DNA from: Pseudomonadota bacterium | Lineage (GTDB): Bacteria; Verrucomicrobiota; Verrucomicrobiia; Limisphaerales; SXTU01 | Reading direction: 5' to 3' | Assembly: GCA_009922615.1 (NCBI GenBank) | Contig: RFVF01000009.1 | Span: 1 to 64,000 of the forward strand | DNA: 64,000 bases | Part shown: piece after piece, positions 17,433-28,900 of the stretch | Position numbering within the stretch: position 1 is the first letter of the stretch | Layout of the letters: each line of letters opens with the position of its first letter | The notes under the pieces: model-generated | What the model saw: the letters and a program-made list of their open reading frames with translations, nothing else | What the model was told of the DNA's origin: nothing | Database searches by the model: none | Position numbers and translations under genes: made by a program

Positions 17433-18008
17433 ATGACCTCTCTATCCTTCCCCTTCACCGAAGCCCAAGTCCGCGCGCTCAAAGTCGGCGACGAGGTTTC
17501 CATCTCGGGCATCGTTTTCACCGGGCGCGATGCGGTGCACAAGTATTTGCACGAGGGCGGCGCGCTGCCGCCGGGCGTCTCGTTGCGCGACGGCATCATC
17601 TACCACTGTGGCCCGGTGATGATGAAGCAGTCCGATGGCTCCTACAAATGCACCGCCGCCGGACCCACCACGTCCATCCGCGAGGAGCCGTATCAGTGGC
17701 AGATCATCCGCGACTTCGGAGTGCGCGGCGTCATCGGCAAGGGCGGCATGGGCGACAAGACGCTCGCCGCCTGCAAGGAGCACGGCTGCGTTTATCTGCA
17801 CGCCATCGGCGGAGCGGCGCAGGTGCTGGCGGAATGTGTGAAGAAGGTCCGCAACGTTTATTTCGCCGAGGAGTTCGGCTCGCCCGAGGCCATCTGGGAA
17901 TTGGAGATCGAGAATTTCCCGGCCGTCGTCACGATTGATTCGCACGGCAACTCGCTGCACAAGGAAGTGCTCGCCGCGAGCCAGGCGGCGCTAACGGCCC
18001 GATTGTAG
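17433..18008 (+). CDS. Fumarate hydratase class I, beta subunit
   Basis: Second subunit of class I fumarase; residues 1-191 start at the ATG at 17433, seven bases after the alpha-subunit stop. The ISGIVFTGRDAVHKYL segment, the YHCGPVMMKQ motif and the GKGGMGDKTLAACKEHG loop are characteristic. It completes the substrate site around the cluster held by the alpha subunit. A longer in-frame start at 17397 would overlap the alpha gene and adds nothing conserved. Confidence 0.92.
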   Translation: MTSLSFPFTEAQVRALKVGDEVSISGIVFTGRDAVHKYLHEGGALPPGVSLRDGIIYHCGPVMMKQSDGSYKCTAAGPTTSIREEPYQWQIIRDFGVRGVIGKGGMGDKTLAACKEHGCVYLHAIGGAAQVLAECVKKVRNVYFAEEFGSPEAIWELEIENFPAVVTIDSHGNSLHKEVLAASQAALTARL

Positions 18009-18114
18009 CTGCGGCGTGTCACGGGTTAATCCTTGAAAAACTCCGCGCGGACAGGAGTAATTCACCCACCTGAGAAACCTTGGCGGAGGCGTTTGACGCC
18101 CTCGCCGTTTCCGT

Positions 18115-21100
18115 ATGAAACACAACGCCAAATTTCTACTGGCTGCGCTCCTCCTGCTTGGACTGGTCAGTGCCTTTGACCAGCCCGCCGGCACGAAGCT
18201 CTGGGACTTCTACGTCGGCCAGCCCATCCAGTCCTCGCCCGCCGTGGGCGCGGACGGCACCGTCTTCTTCGGCGCGGACAACGGGAAGCTCTACGCCTTT
18301 GATCCGCAGGGCAGCGGCAAGTGGGAATTTGAGACGCGCGATGCGGTCGTGGCCTCGCCGGCCCTCGCGGCGGATGGGTCAGTCATTGTTGGTTCGCTGG
18401 ATGGCACGCTCTATTCGTTGGCCCCGGATGGCTCGGAGAAGTGGCGCTTCCGCTCCAACGGCAAGATTGTTTCTTCCCCCGCGCTTGGGGCGAGCAACTC
18501 CGTGTTCTTCGGCACGATGGCCAAGACGCTTTACGCCGTGAATGGCGAGGGGGCGAAGCGTTGGGAGTTGGAGCTCGAAGACGCGGTGGTCTCCTCGCCC
18601 GCCGTCGCGCGCGATGGCACGATCTACGTCGCATCGCTCAACGGCGTGCTCTACGCGGTGGACTTTTGGGGCAAGGTAAAATGGAAGTTCAAGGCCTCGG
18701 ACAAGGTAAATTCCTCGCCCGCCATCGGCCCCGATGGATCGATTTATTTCGGTGCGTTCGATGGTCACGTTTACGCGCTCAAACCCAATGGCACGAAGAA
18801 GTGGACCTTCGCCACCGGCGCGGCGGTGCGTGGTTCGGCCTCGATCGGCCCGGACGGCGTGGTTTATGTCGGCTCCGATGATCGCAAGCTCTACGCGTTC
18901 GCGCCGGATGGCTTCAAGCTGTGGACCTATACCACCGGCGGCTGGATTCGCTCCACGCCGGCGGTCAGCAGCGACGGCACGATTTACGTCGGCTCCTACG
19001 ACAATAGTCTGCACGCGGTGAGTTCGGCGGGCCTGAAGGCCTGGGAATTCGCGACCGACTCGGCGATTTCCTCTTCTCCCGCTCTCGCGGCCAACGGCGT
19101 GGTTTACTTCGGCGGCTGGAACAAGCGCTTTTACGCGGTGAAGGGTGGAGCCGGTTTGGCTGAAAATGTCTGGGCCAAGTTCCGCGGTGACGCGCGGCAG
19201 ACGGCGGCGCAGCTCGAAACTTCGCCGCTGCAATTCGCGCAGCCGAGCACGCGCCCGGCTTTTCCCGTCGAGGACACCAAGCCGCTCGCCGTCACGAGCA
19301 AGGCGGCGGCGGCCGAGGAATTTGCCCGCGCCCAAGCCGCGCGCGAACAGGCGCTCGCCGCCAAAAAGGACGCCACGGCACGCACCAAGGCAGCCGCCGT
19401 CCCACCGCCCGTCACGCCCAAGCAGCCCGATGCCACCGCCGAAGCCAAGCGGCTCGCCAAACTGCAGGCTGACGCCGATGCCAAAGCTGCCCGGGAGGCG
19501 AAGGCCGCCCGTGAGGCCCAGCAGAAGGCCGAGGCCGAGGCCAATCGCAAGGAACAGGTGGATTATCGCAACGCAGCTTCGGCGGGCGAACTGGCCCGCA
19601 AGGCCAAAGCCGAGGCCAGCCTTCGCGAAGCCGCTGCGCGCAAAGCTGCCGAGGACGCCGACCGACAAGCCAAGGCGCAACAGGAAATCACCCGCAAAGC
19701 CGAGGCTGCCGAGAATGCTCGCAAAGCCGCCCAGGCCAAAGCCCAGGCCGAGGCCGACCGCCGTGCCGCGATGGAGATCGCACGCCAGACGAAACTTCAG
19801 CAGGAGGCCGAGCGCAAAGCGGCTGAGGCGAAAGCCAGAGCCGACGCCCAAGCCGAGCAGGAAAACAAGAAGCGCGCGATGAAGGAGGCCGAGCAGACCC
19901 GGCAGCTTCAATTGGCGGAGGAGGCACGGCGCGCCTCGCAGGCCGCCGATCAGGCGCGCCTCGCCAAGAAGTCCGCCGACGAACGGGCCGCCGCCGCGCG
20001 CAAGGCCACTGAAGACGCCGACCGGCAGGCCAAAGCTGAAAAGGAAAAAGAACGCAAAGCGCAGGAAGCCGAGGCTGCCCGCCAAGTGGCTGAAGCCAAG
20101 GCCAAGGCCGAGGCGGATCGCAAGGCCGCGATGGAAACCGCGCGTCAGGCGAAACTTCAACAGGAAGCCGAACGCAAAGCCGCTGAAGCGAAAGCCAAAG
20201 CGGCCGAAGAGGCCCACAAACAAGAGGTCGCCGCCGAAATCGGTCGCGCCCAAGCGGCGGCCGAAATGGCCCGGCTCGCCAAAAAGGAAGCCGATCAGCG
20301 CGCTGCCGCGAAACAGGCCGCCGAAGCCGCCGAACTCAAGGCGCAGCAAGCGGCCGCCGCCCGTGAACTTGCCGAGGCCAAAGCCAAGGCCGAACAGGAA
20401 GCCAAGGCCGCCGCTGAAATAGAGCGCATACGCGCGAGGGAACAGGAGATCGCTCGCAAGGTGATGGCGGATTCGGAGCGGGCTGCGCGCGAGGAGCGCG
20501 AACGCCAAGCCCGCGAAGAGGCCCGCGCGCAGGCCGAGGAACGTCGCCGAATCGAAGCCGAGCGCCAGAAGTGGGAACCGGTATCGGGCGGTTTTTTCCG
20601 TCGCCTGTTTGGCGCTGGCTCATCCGAACCTGCTCCCTCCAAGACCAGTTCTGTTATCGCTCAAGAGCCCATCGCTGTGGCGGTGGCTCCGGTCCCCGAG
20701 GCCACCACCAAACCAACCGAGGTCGAACGGAAAGCAGCAGAGCAGGCTGAAATCGAGAAAAGCCGCCAACTGCTCGAAGAGAGCCGGCGGACGCTCAAGA
20801 TCGCCGAGGAAGCTCGCAAGGCACAGGCCGAGGTGGAAAAGCGAGAACGCGAAGAGGCCGCCCGCGCCCAAGCCGCCGAGCGCCGTCGCCTCGAAGCCGA
20901 GCGACAGAAATGGGAGCCCGCGCCCGCTGGATTTTTTCAACGTTTGTTTGGCGGTGGTTCCGCACAGCCCCGGCCCAAGCCGGAGGCCGCCGCTCCAGCT
21001 GCGGCTCCCATTCCCGTGCCTGTGGTAACCGCGCCGGTTCCGCCCCCCGCGCCGGCGGTGACGGCCCCCGTGCCCTCCGCACCCGGAGTTCCGCTCAAGA

Positions 21101-23475
21101 TCATTTCCGATTCCGCCGAACTTGTGCGACCGGCCGCTCCGGTCACCCCGCCGGCTTCGTTCTTCACCCCCGCGCAGCCGACGGTGGATCCGTTGGCGGA
21201 ACAGATCGAGCTGCTCAAACAGCGTGCGACGCAGGCTCGAGCCCAGCCGCAATTCACCCCGCCCGTGGCTCCGACGGTCGCCGTCCAGCCGGTCATGGCC
21301 GAGCCCGCGCCGGTTCAATCGTCGGCGAACGAGGAGAAACCGGGCTTCTGGTCCCGGGTCGGCAGCTTCTTCATCCGCAGCAAAAATGATCCGCAGGCAC
21401 CGGGAGCTCAGTCGGCTCAAACTCAACCGAAGACAGCCGTCCAGTGGCCACCGAACAACATCGTGGTGCGCGATCCCAAGGCCGCGCAGGTGCAGGCGCA
21501 AATCCCGCCCGGCCTCGCGCCCGGCGGCGTGCAGGCTACGAATTTCCCCCGCGTGCAATACGCACCCGTCACGAATCAGGGCAACCTGTTCCTCCCGCGC
21601 GCCATGGCCGCTCAGACCAACCTCCCAGGCATGCCACAGCCGCCCGCGCCACCGCGCGAAGTGCGCGAGATGCGCCCCGGCAAAACCAATCCCCAAGGCC
21701 TCACGGACCTGCAGGGCAACGCGCCGATTGAGCTCATCCTGGGCAAATCCAAGGCTGTGCTCCATGTTTACGCCACCGGCCCGGGCCGCGTCAGCCCCGA
21801 CCTCAACGGCGCGGATCTCGATGTGGGCCAGACCTACACCATCGAGGCGCAACCCAGTCGCGGCGCGGTCTTCCTCGGGTGGACCGGCAGCATCGTCACC
21901 AACACGTCCATCCTGCGCTTCACCATGCGCACCGGCACCACCCTCACGGCCAACTTCCAGTTCGGTTATAACATGGAGCGCGAGGTGCCGGAGGTCGCCA
22001 TCCAATCGCCGCCCGATGGCGCGCGCCTCACCTCGTCCACCTTCACCGTGCAAGGCCAGGCCCGTGACAACATCGCCGTCGCTCGCGTCGAGTTTTCCGT
22101 CAACGACGGTCCGTGGGAGGCGGCGCAAGGCACCGACAACTGGATTTTCCAAACCATTGCCCGGCCCGGCGCGAACTACGTGCGCGTCCGCGCCATCGAC
22201 CAGGCCGGCAACCAATCCCAGCCGTTGTTGCGGTCGCTCTACTACTCCGTGCCCAGCACGCTGACCGTGCGCATCAACGGCGCGGGCGTAGTGGAGCCCG
22301 ATTGGAACGGCCGCCTGCTTGACGTCGGCGGTGCCTACGAAGTGCGTGCCACGCCCGCGGTGGGCCACGTCTTCACCGGCTGGAGCGGTGGTGTGAGCGG
22401 CCTCTCGCCGCTGCTGCAATTCACGATGCAGACCAACCTCGTCGTGGAGGCCAACTTTGCCCCGCGACTCGCGAGCCAGGCTCGCGGCGTGTTCAACGGG
22501 CTCGTGTATCCGACGAATTCATTGCTGCCGGGCAAATGCGGTTTCTTCCAGCTCGAGCTCGCGACGGACGGCGCGTTCACCGGCTTCCTGCGGCAAGGCA
22601 ATGCGAGCCACCCGCTTAGTGGCCGGTTCGATGCGAACGGCCAGACCACCGCCACCATCGCCCGCGCGAACCAGTCGCCGGTGACCCTCAAACTCCAGCT
22701 CGACACGTCGGCGGGCGAGCGCCTGATGGGCCGTTTCGATGACGACGGCGCGGTCATCGAGCTGTTTGGTTACCGGCAGGTCTTCGACGGTCGCACGGCC
22801 GTCTCGCCACTGGCCGGCCGCTACACGTTTGTCATGCCCAGCCCCACGAACAACGTGAACAGTCCGGCGGGCGATGCCTTCGGCGAGATCGTCGTGGATA
22901 CGGCGGGCCGCGTGAAAGTCGCCGGCGAACTCCCCGACGGCACCCCTGTGAGGCATGAGGCCGTCATGGGCCGCAACGGCATCTTCCCGCTGCACGTGCC
23001 GCTGGCGGGCGGGCGCGGCATGTTGCTCGGGTGGGTCACGGTCTCGCAGGATCCGAACCTCGACGCCTTCGGCGAACTCATCTGGCACAAGCCGCTGACC
23101 CCACAGGACCGTTATTATCCCGGTGGCTTCTCCACGCGTCGGCTGCTTTTCGGCAATCTCTACACGCCCATGGCCACCGCAGCTAGCAGCGGCCACAGCA
23201 TTGATGGCATGTTGAGCGGCGGCAATCTGGACAAGATCATCCTCGGTAGCGGCGGCGTGCCGATCACCCCCGGCTCACCGAACTACGAGACACTCTCCCG
23301 CCTCACATGGAATTTCCGGCCCGACACCGGCTACGTGGACGGCACCTTCTTCCACCCAACGACGAAGCAGGAAACCGCCTTCCGGGGCGCACTGTTGCAA
23401 AAGCGCGGCTGGACCTCCGGCTACTTCCTCGGCCAGAACAGCAGCGGCATGGTGCACCTGCAACTTCCGCGGTAG
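18115..23475 (+). CDS. Giant exported PQQ-propeller/TolA-like helix/InlB-repeat protein
   Basis: A 1786-residue exported protein with signal peptide MKHNAKFLLAALLLLGLVSA. Residues about 25-355 form a PQQ-type propeller of about eight blades (units like SSPAVGADGTVFFG and KLYAF). Residues about 380-990 are an Ala/Lys/Glu-rich helix like TolA, with many EADRKAAEEA-type heptads, broken by two near-identical blocks, WEPVSGGFFRRLFG at about 820 and WEPAPAGFFQRLFG at about 933, and a third shorter FF/R block (GSFFIRS) at about 1080. Then come two InlB B-repeat-like domains (about 1215-1290 and 1380-1452), an Ig-like domain between them, and a C-terminal region of about 330 residues of unknown type. 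Likely spans the periplasm or cell wall as a scaffold; this is inference. No promoter with the usual spacing is evident. Confidence 0.8.
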   Translation: MKHNAKFLLAALLLLGLVSAFDQPAGTKLWDFYVGQPIQSSPAVGADGTVFFGADNGKLYAFDPQGSGKWEFETRDAVVASPALAADGSVIVGSLDGTLYSLAPDGSEKWRFRSNGKIVSSPALGASNSVFFGTMAKTLYAVNGEGAKRWELELEDAVVSSPAVARDGTIYVASLNGVLYAVDFWGKVKWKFKASDKVNSSPAIGPDGSIYFGAFDGHVYALKPNGTKKWTFATGAAVRGSASIGPDGVVYVGSDDRKLYAFAPDGFKLWTYTTGGWIRSTPAVSSDGTIYVGSYDNSLHAVSSAGLKAWEFATDSAISSSPALAANGVVYFGGWNKRFYAVKGGAGLAENVWAKFRGDARQTAAQLETSPLQFAQPSTRPAFPVEDTKPLAVTSKAAAAEEFARAQAAREQALAAKKDATARTKAAAVPPPVTPKQPDATAEAKRLAKLQADADAKAAREAKAAREAQQKAEAEANRKEQVDYRNAASAGELARKAKAEASLREAAARKAAEDADRQAKAQQEITRKAEAAENARKAAQAKAQAEADRRAAMEIARQTKLQQEAERKAAEAKARADAQAEQENKKRAMKEAEQTRQLQLAEEARRASQAADQARLAKKSADERAAAARKATEDADRQAKAEKEKERKAQEAEAARQVAEAKAKAEADRKAAMETARQAKLQQEAERKAAEAKAKAAEEAHKQEVAAEIGRAQAAAEMARLAKKEADQRAAAKQAAEAAELKAQQAAAARELAEAKAKAEQEAKAAAEIERIRAREQEIARKVMADSERAAREERERQAREEARAQAEERRRIEAERQKWEPVSGGFFRRLFGAGSSEPAPSKTSSVIAQEPIAVAVAPVPEATTKPTEVERKAAEQAEIEKSRQLLEESRRTLKIAEEARKAQAEVEKREREEAARAQAAERRRLEAERQKWEPAPAGFFQRLFGGGSAQPRPKPEAAAPAAAPIPVPVVTAPVPPPAPAVTAPVPSAPGVPLKIISDSAELVRPAAPVTPPASFFTPAQPTVDPLAEQIELLKQRATQARAQPQFTPPVAPTVAVQPVMAEPAPVQSSANEEKPGFWSRVGSFFIRSKNDPQAPGAQSAQTQPKTAVQWPPNNIVVRDPKAAQVQAQIPPGLAPGGVQATNFPRVQYAPVTNQGNLFLPRAMAAQTNLPGMPQPPAPPREVREMRPGKTNPQGLTDLQGNAPIELILGKSKAVLHVYATGPGRVSPDLNGADLDVGQTYTIEAQPSRGAVFLGWTGSIVTNTSILRFTMRTGTTLTANFQFGYNMEREVPEVAIQSPPDGARLTSSTFTVQGQARDNIAVARVEFSVNDGPWEAAQGTDNWIFQTIARPGANYVRVRAIDQAGNQSQPLLRSLYYSVPSTLTVRINGAGVVEPDWNGRLLDVGGAYEVRATPAVGHVFTGWSGGVSGLSPLLQFTMQTNLVVEANFAPRLASQARGVFNGLVYPTNSLLPGKCGFFQLELATDGAFTGFLRQGNASHPLSGRFDANGQTTATIARANQSPVTLKLQLDTSAGERLMGRFDDDGAVIELFGYRQVFDGRTAVSPLAGRYTFVMPSPTNNVNSPAGDAFGEIVVDTAGRVKVAGELPDGTPVRHEAVMGRNGIFPLHVPLAGGRGMLLGWVTVSQDPNLDAFGELIWHKPLTPQDRYYPGGFSTRRLLFGNLYTPMATAASSGHSIDGMLSGGNLDKIILGSGGVPITPGSPNYETLSRLTWNFRPDTGYVDGTFFHPTTKQETAFRGALLQKRGWTSGYFLGQNSSGMVHLQLPR

Positions 23476-23564
23476 GCGGAATCCGTCACTACTCCGGTCG
23501 CCAAGGGACAACCGCAGCCGTGCCCTTCACTGGCCTTCAATTATCGGTTCGTTCGCTGCACGGC

Positions 23565-24026
23565 TTAACTCTTCGGCGGCCATTCCACGCCCGCGAGTTC
23601 CTTGGGCAATTGCGTCGGATCAGTCGGGTAGATGAGCGAGAGATCCATTTGGGACTTCGAGCCTTGGAGAAATTCCAGTTCCTCCGGCGCGCCGATGATG
23701 AGCCAGAGCACCTCCGTATCCGTGTCGTTGAAAACCTGGCGCAACTGATCCGGGCCCACCAGCACGCCGCCGTATTTGGGAACCGTCAACGTTTCCTCGC
23801 CCACACGCATCCGGCCCGTGCCTTCGAGGACGAAGTAAAACTCCTCCGCGCGGATGTGCTTGTGCAGCGTGTTCGCGCTCCGGGGCGGCAGCCGCCAGAG
23901 CCGCGCGCCCATGTTCTCGCTGCCCGTGCGCTCCAGATAATCCGCGTTCGGAATCTTCATCAGGTTGGACGGCCGCCAGTGCAGGTCGTCGGGCTTGATG
24001 AGTGTGTAGCCATGGAACGTTTTCAT
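23565..24026 (-). CDS. Cupin-domain protein
   Basis: A 153-residue single-domain cupin of unknown substrate. The metal-binding pattern is visible: NTLHKHIRAEEFYFVLEGTG in motif 1 (His-x-His and Glu) and a weaker second motif around LVGPDQLRQVFND. Cupins of this small size include sugar isomerases, dioxygenases and plain binding proteins. The gene stands in a minus-strand group after the DUF4256 gene but may have its own promoter, TTGGTC (24062-24057) N18 TACCCA (24038-24033), six bases from the ATG. The 89-base gap to the giant protein holds nothing clear. Confidence 0.8.
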   Translation of the reverse strand: MKTFHGYTLIKPDDLHWRPSNLMKIPNADYLERTGSENMGARLWRLPPRSANTLHKHIRAEEFYFVLEGTGRMRVGEETLTVPKYGGVLVGPDQLRQVFNDTDTEVLWLIIGAPEELEFLQGSKSQMDLSLIYPTDPTQLPKELAGVEWPPKS

Positions 24027-24064
24027 ACTTCATGGGTAGGGCGGCACTGTTGCGCCGACCAAAT

Positions 24065-24637
24065 CTAAACCTTCACCGAGCCCCGAAATCCCCGCGCCGC
24101 GTAATACGACTGCGCGCCGTTGCAACCTATGAAAACGCGACCATAACTCCGGCCGCCCCAGAGCGCGCCGCCCTGCTCGCGAAAATCCGCCGGGGTGGCG
24201 AGCCAGCTCGATGTCTTCGTGTCGAACTCGCCCAGCTTTTGCAACGCGAGGTATTCCTCCTCCGTCAACAGCGCGATTCCCATCTCCGTCGCCAAATCCA
24301 GCGCGGTGGTTTTGGGCCGAGCCTCCTTCCGCGACAACCAGCCTTCGCGGTCGTAACAAACGCTGCGCCGGCCGGCCGGACTTTCCGGCGCGCAATCCAT
24401 GAAAACGAATTCGCCCGACTTGACCCCCACCACATCCGGTTCGCCGCCGGTGCGTTCCATTTCTGCGAGCGACCACAGCTTGTCCGGCTGGGCCTCCAAC
24501 CGCGCCTGCACCTTAGCCCACACCAAACCCGGGTGACGGGCCTTGTTCGCGTCAAACCGGGCTTTCAACGCCACCAGCAACTCGTCGCGTTGTTTGGGGG
24601 ACAAATCTTTTTTGTTGGGCTTCATGTCTTTGAACAT
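24065..24637 (-). CDS. DUF4256 domain protein
   Basis: A 190-residue soluble protein matching DUF4256, a family of unknown function. Hallmarks include LSPKQRDELLVALKARFDAN at the start, the GGEPDVVG loop, SVCYDREGW and the C-terminal ALWGGRSYGRVF with HN-like YYAARGFRG. It lies 11 bases downstream of the possible HEPN protein and ends 38 bases before the cupin start, so it may be in the same transcript. No catalytic motif is known for this family. Confidence 0.85.
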   Translation of the reverse strand: MFKDMKPNKKDLSPKQRDELLVALKARFDANKARHPGLVWAKVQARLEAQPDKLWSLAEMERTGGEPDVVGVKSGEFVFMDCAPESPAGRRSVCYDREGWLSRKEARPKTTALDLATEMGIALLTEEEYLALQKLGEFDTKTSSWLATPADFREQGGALWGGRSYGRVFIGCNGAQSYYAARGFRGSVKV

Positions 24638-24648
24638 TTCTAAACGAC

Positions 24649-25830
24649 TCAGTCAGATTTAATCCGAAAGTTCTCGTCAAGCTTTCGAACACTAACGCGA
24701 AAATCCTTCGGAAAGGCTTCCCCTTTGTTCGCAAAACTTGCCTTAAATCCGAATCGGTATGTGGAGTTTTGTGAATGCACTACTGCTTCAATGTGGCAGC
24801 CATCGCACATTAAAGCATGCGAGACACACGCTTCCTGCAGAGCAGCCTTAGCCAGTTCTTTGTTCCGACCAAGCTCGTCTCTTAGTGTGAGATGCCAGAC
24901 GCCCAAATCCTCAATAACCTGAGAAATACAAAAGCGAGCTGCAACAAGTCCGTATGCCAAGGCCGAATCCTTTGTATAGTCGGTCAGCGGAATCTGCGGA
25001 GTCCGTTGTCCGAGCTTCTCTAGGTTGTCTATGCCGAAGATTTCAATTCCAACCTTATGTGCGAATCCGAGGTCGTTTGCATAGCGAGCAACAGACGCGA
25101 TGTCCGACGGTGTGCATACAAAGCTCTTGCGTCTTCCAGTTGGACCGTATGTGCAAGTCACCTGATTTCCGTTGGTCTCGTAGCTATTGTGGTTTGCGAT
25201 GTTTCTCCACTGACTGAGAGAGATTCCAAAAGGCTGTGGCTGATACATAGCGGAACTCCGCTTGATATTCATCAACTCATCAATGACCTCACCGAAGGAA
25301 AGCTCCTCAATTTGTTTGCTGCTTTTTCTAACCGAACCTGCCAATTCCAGCATCTTGAGCCGCAAGCGAGCAAAACTCTGCAGAGTCCCCTCTAAAAGGT
25401 CGGCTGCATCTCTCATGTAACTTCTCACGAGGAGGTGTGCTTCCAGCCCATCCTTATTTCCCTGCAATTGCGCGGTGCTTGCGACATTTGAAATAGCACG
25501 GTTTGTCACATTCATCCATGCAACCCACGTTTCGAAGCAGGCTTTTTCATTAACCGACCGAGCAGTTCTGAATTCGCCAAGCAAAGTGTTTACGCAGTCT
25601 ATAACCCAGGGTTCTGTTTTTTTTGACGAAAGAAAATTCGCTTCGTATGTCAGCGCGCCTGCTCCAAGCGCCTTTCGGAGCAGGCTGATATTCTCAAAGA
25701 AAGGATACAGAACAGACTCGGCTTCGTTGAGCGTAAGATCGCGAGCCCCGAGCTTTGAACTGGACGCGCGCAACTCCGCTTCAAATGCTTGAAACAACGC
25801 CGTCTTGTCTCTTTTCACTTTGGCACTCAT
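24649..25830 (-). CDS. Unknown protein with a possible HEPN RNase motif
   Basis: 393 residues, no signal peptide, no family recognised as a whole. Around residues 205-220 the text SQWRNIANHNSYE contains R-x4-H (Arg209, His214) at the end of a helix, preceded by a helical FGEVIDELMN stretch; this is how many HEPN-domain ribonucleases of toxin, abortive-infection and CRISPR systems look. The DNA of the gene is visibly richer in A and T than its neighbours, which suggests recent acquisition. Its ATG overlaps the stop of the four-helix-bundle gene (ATGA at 25830-25827), so the two are translationally coupled. An RNase or defence role is inference from one short motif. Confidence 0.6.
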   Translation of the reverse strand: MSAKVKRDKTALFQAFEAELRASSSKLGARDLTLNEAESVLYPFFENISLLRKALGAGALTYEANFLSSKKTEPWVIDCVNTLLGEFRTARSVNEKACFETWVAWMNVTNRAISNVASTAQLQGNKDGLEAHLLVRSYMRDAADLLEGTLQSFARLRLKMLELAGSVRKSSKQIEELSFGEVIDELMNIKRSSAMYQPQPFGISLSQWRNIANHNSYETNGNQVTCTYGPTGRRKSFVCTPSDIASVARYANDLGFAHKVGIEIFGIDNLEKLGQRTPQIPLTDYTKDSALAYGLVAARFCISQVIEDLGVWHLTLRDELGRNKELAKAALQEACVSHALMCDGCHIEAVVHSQNSTYRFGFKASFANKGEAFPKDFRVSVRKLDENFRIKSD

Positions 25831-26405
25831 CGCGCGCGTTGCACCCGGCTATCGCGGTGGTTGAGGCGGGCGCGGGTCATGCGTTCGCGGAGGCCGCCCT
25901 TGGCCACAAAGTCGGTTTCCAGCCGGCGGAGCAGTTGGTCGAGGAGGTAGTTGGTCTGGTGGAGCAGGCAGATGGCGATGTTGGCCAGGGTCTCAGCCGG
26001 GCGTGTCTCCATGAAAGACCGGTAGGTTTCATACGATTCATCGGGCGCAGAACCCAATTTGCGGGCGTAGAGGGCTTCCTTGGAGTCCTTTTCCCATTGG
26101 GGAAAATCGCGCACGCGGAGGAAGTCCTGATAGTCGAGCAGCAGTTCTTCAAGGCTCGCCCGCGCGACGTTCATGAGCTTGATCTCGGTCTCGGTCGAGG
26201 TGACGGAGGCCTTGCTGCCTTCGGCGATGTTCTGTTTGCCGGAGCGCGCGGCCTGGATCATCTGGTCGCGCGTGCGATCGCCGGTCGCGAGAAACCTTTC
26301 GCAGAAGCGAAAGGTGTAGTCGTAAAGCACCTCGGCCTTGCGGTAGGCGTGGAGGGCGCGGTAGTTGCCGGTCTTCTGAAGGAACTTTTCAGAGGAGTCC
26401 GGCAT
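25827..26405 (-). CDS. Four-helix-bundle protein (S23/IVP-like, with suffix domain)
   Basis: 192 residues. The first 120 give the S23-type four-helix bundle seen in 23S rRNA intervening sequences and in Avd proteins of diversity-generating retroelements: FCERFLATGDRTRDQMIQAA, SGKQNIAEGS and ETEIKLMNVARASLEELLLDY are typical. The C-terminal part is the suffix region (ETLANIAICLLHQTNYLLDQ, then a basic tail). The biochemical function of free-standing members is unknown; nucleic-acid contact is suspected. No reverse transcriptase or rRNA gene is near. It shares four bases with the next gene and is preceded by an A+T-rich repeat. Confidence 0.85.
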   Translation of the reverse strand: MPDSSEKFLQKTGNYRALHAYRKAEVLYDYTFRFCERFLATGDRTRDQMIQAARSGKQNIAEGSKASVTSTETEIKLMNVARASLEELLLDYQDFLRVRDFPQWEKDSKEALYARKLGSAPDESYETYRSFMETRPAETLANIAICLLHQTNYLLDQLLRRLETDFVAKGGLRERMTRARLNHRDSRVQRAR

Positions 26406-26408
26406 GGT

Positions 26409-28605
<2,197 letters not shown>

Positions 28606-28744
28606 GCGAGCCTTCACGTCGGATTGACGCCTGGGCGCGTCTGCCCACGGAAAGAACCGGTCAAACGAATGGGGAGCAGATTTGGCAAGGGGGCTAGTAG
28701 CGAGGTTGCGATTGCTCCTCTCGGCTTGACGGAAATCGCCGCGC

Positions 28745-28840
28745 AATAAATCCGCACCAGCACGGTGGCCTGACCGACGGCCTTGAATTTACGCTCCTTC
28801 GCATCGGCTTCCTTCCGCTGGGCGGCGACTGCGGGCCGGA
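28745..28840 (-). pseudogene. Remnant copy of the 3' end of the Sel1/protease gene
   Basis: The minus strand reads KEADAKERKFKAVGQATVLVRIY, clearly related to the last residues of the protease at 29235-30917 (KEAHTKDRKFEDVV...EQATVLVLVY). The position of the protease TGA stop is TGC here, and only about 30 codons are alike. It is separated from the intact gene by the 21-bp tandem array, so duplication or array insertion probably split off this tail. Confidence 0.65.
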
Positions 28841-28900
28841 CGAGAATGGCCGTCACGAAAAGGCCGCCCCGCCCGAACGCGCACTTGCTGGATGCCCCGG

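Noticed and set aside
18379-20508. Minus-strand frame of 709 codons opposite the giant protein
   Set aside because: Gly/Leu/Arg-rich complement of the Ala/Lys/Glu coiled-coil region, no start context or domain.
25827-26405. Part of a diversity-generating retroelement or rRNA intervening sequence
   Set aside because: No reverse transcriptase, variable repeat or rRNA sequence is present in the window.
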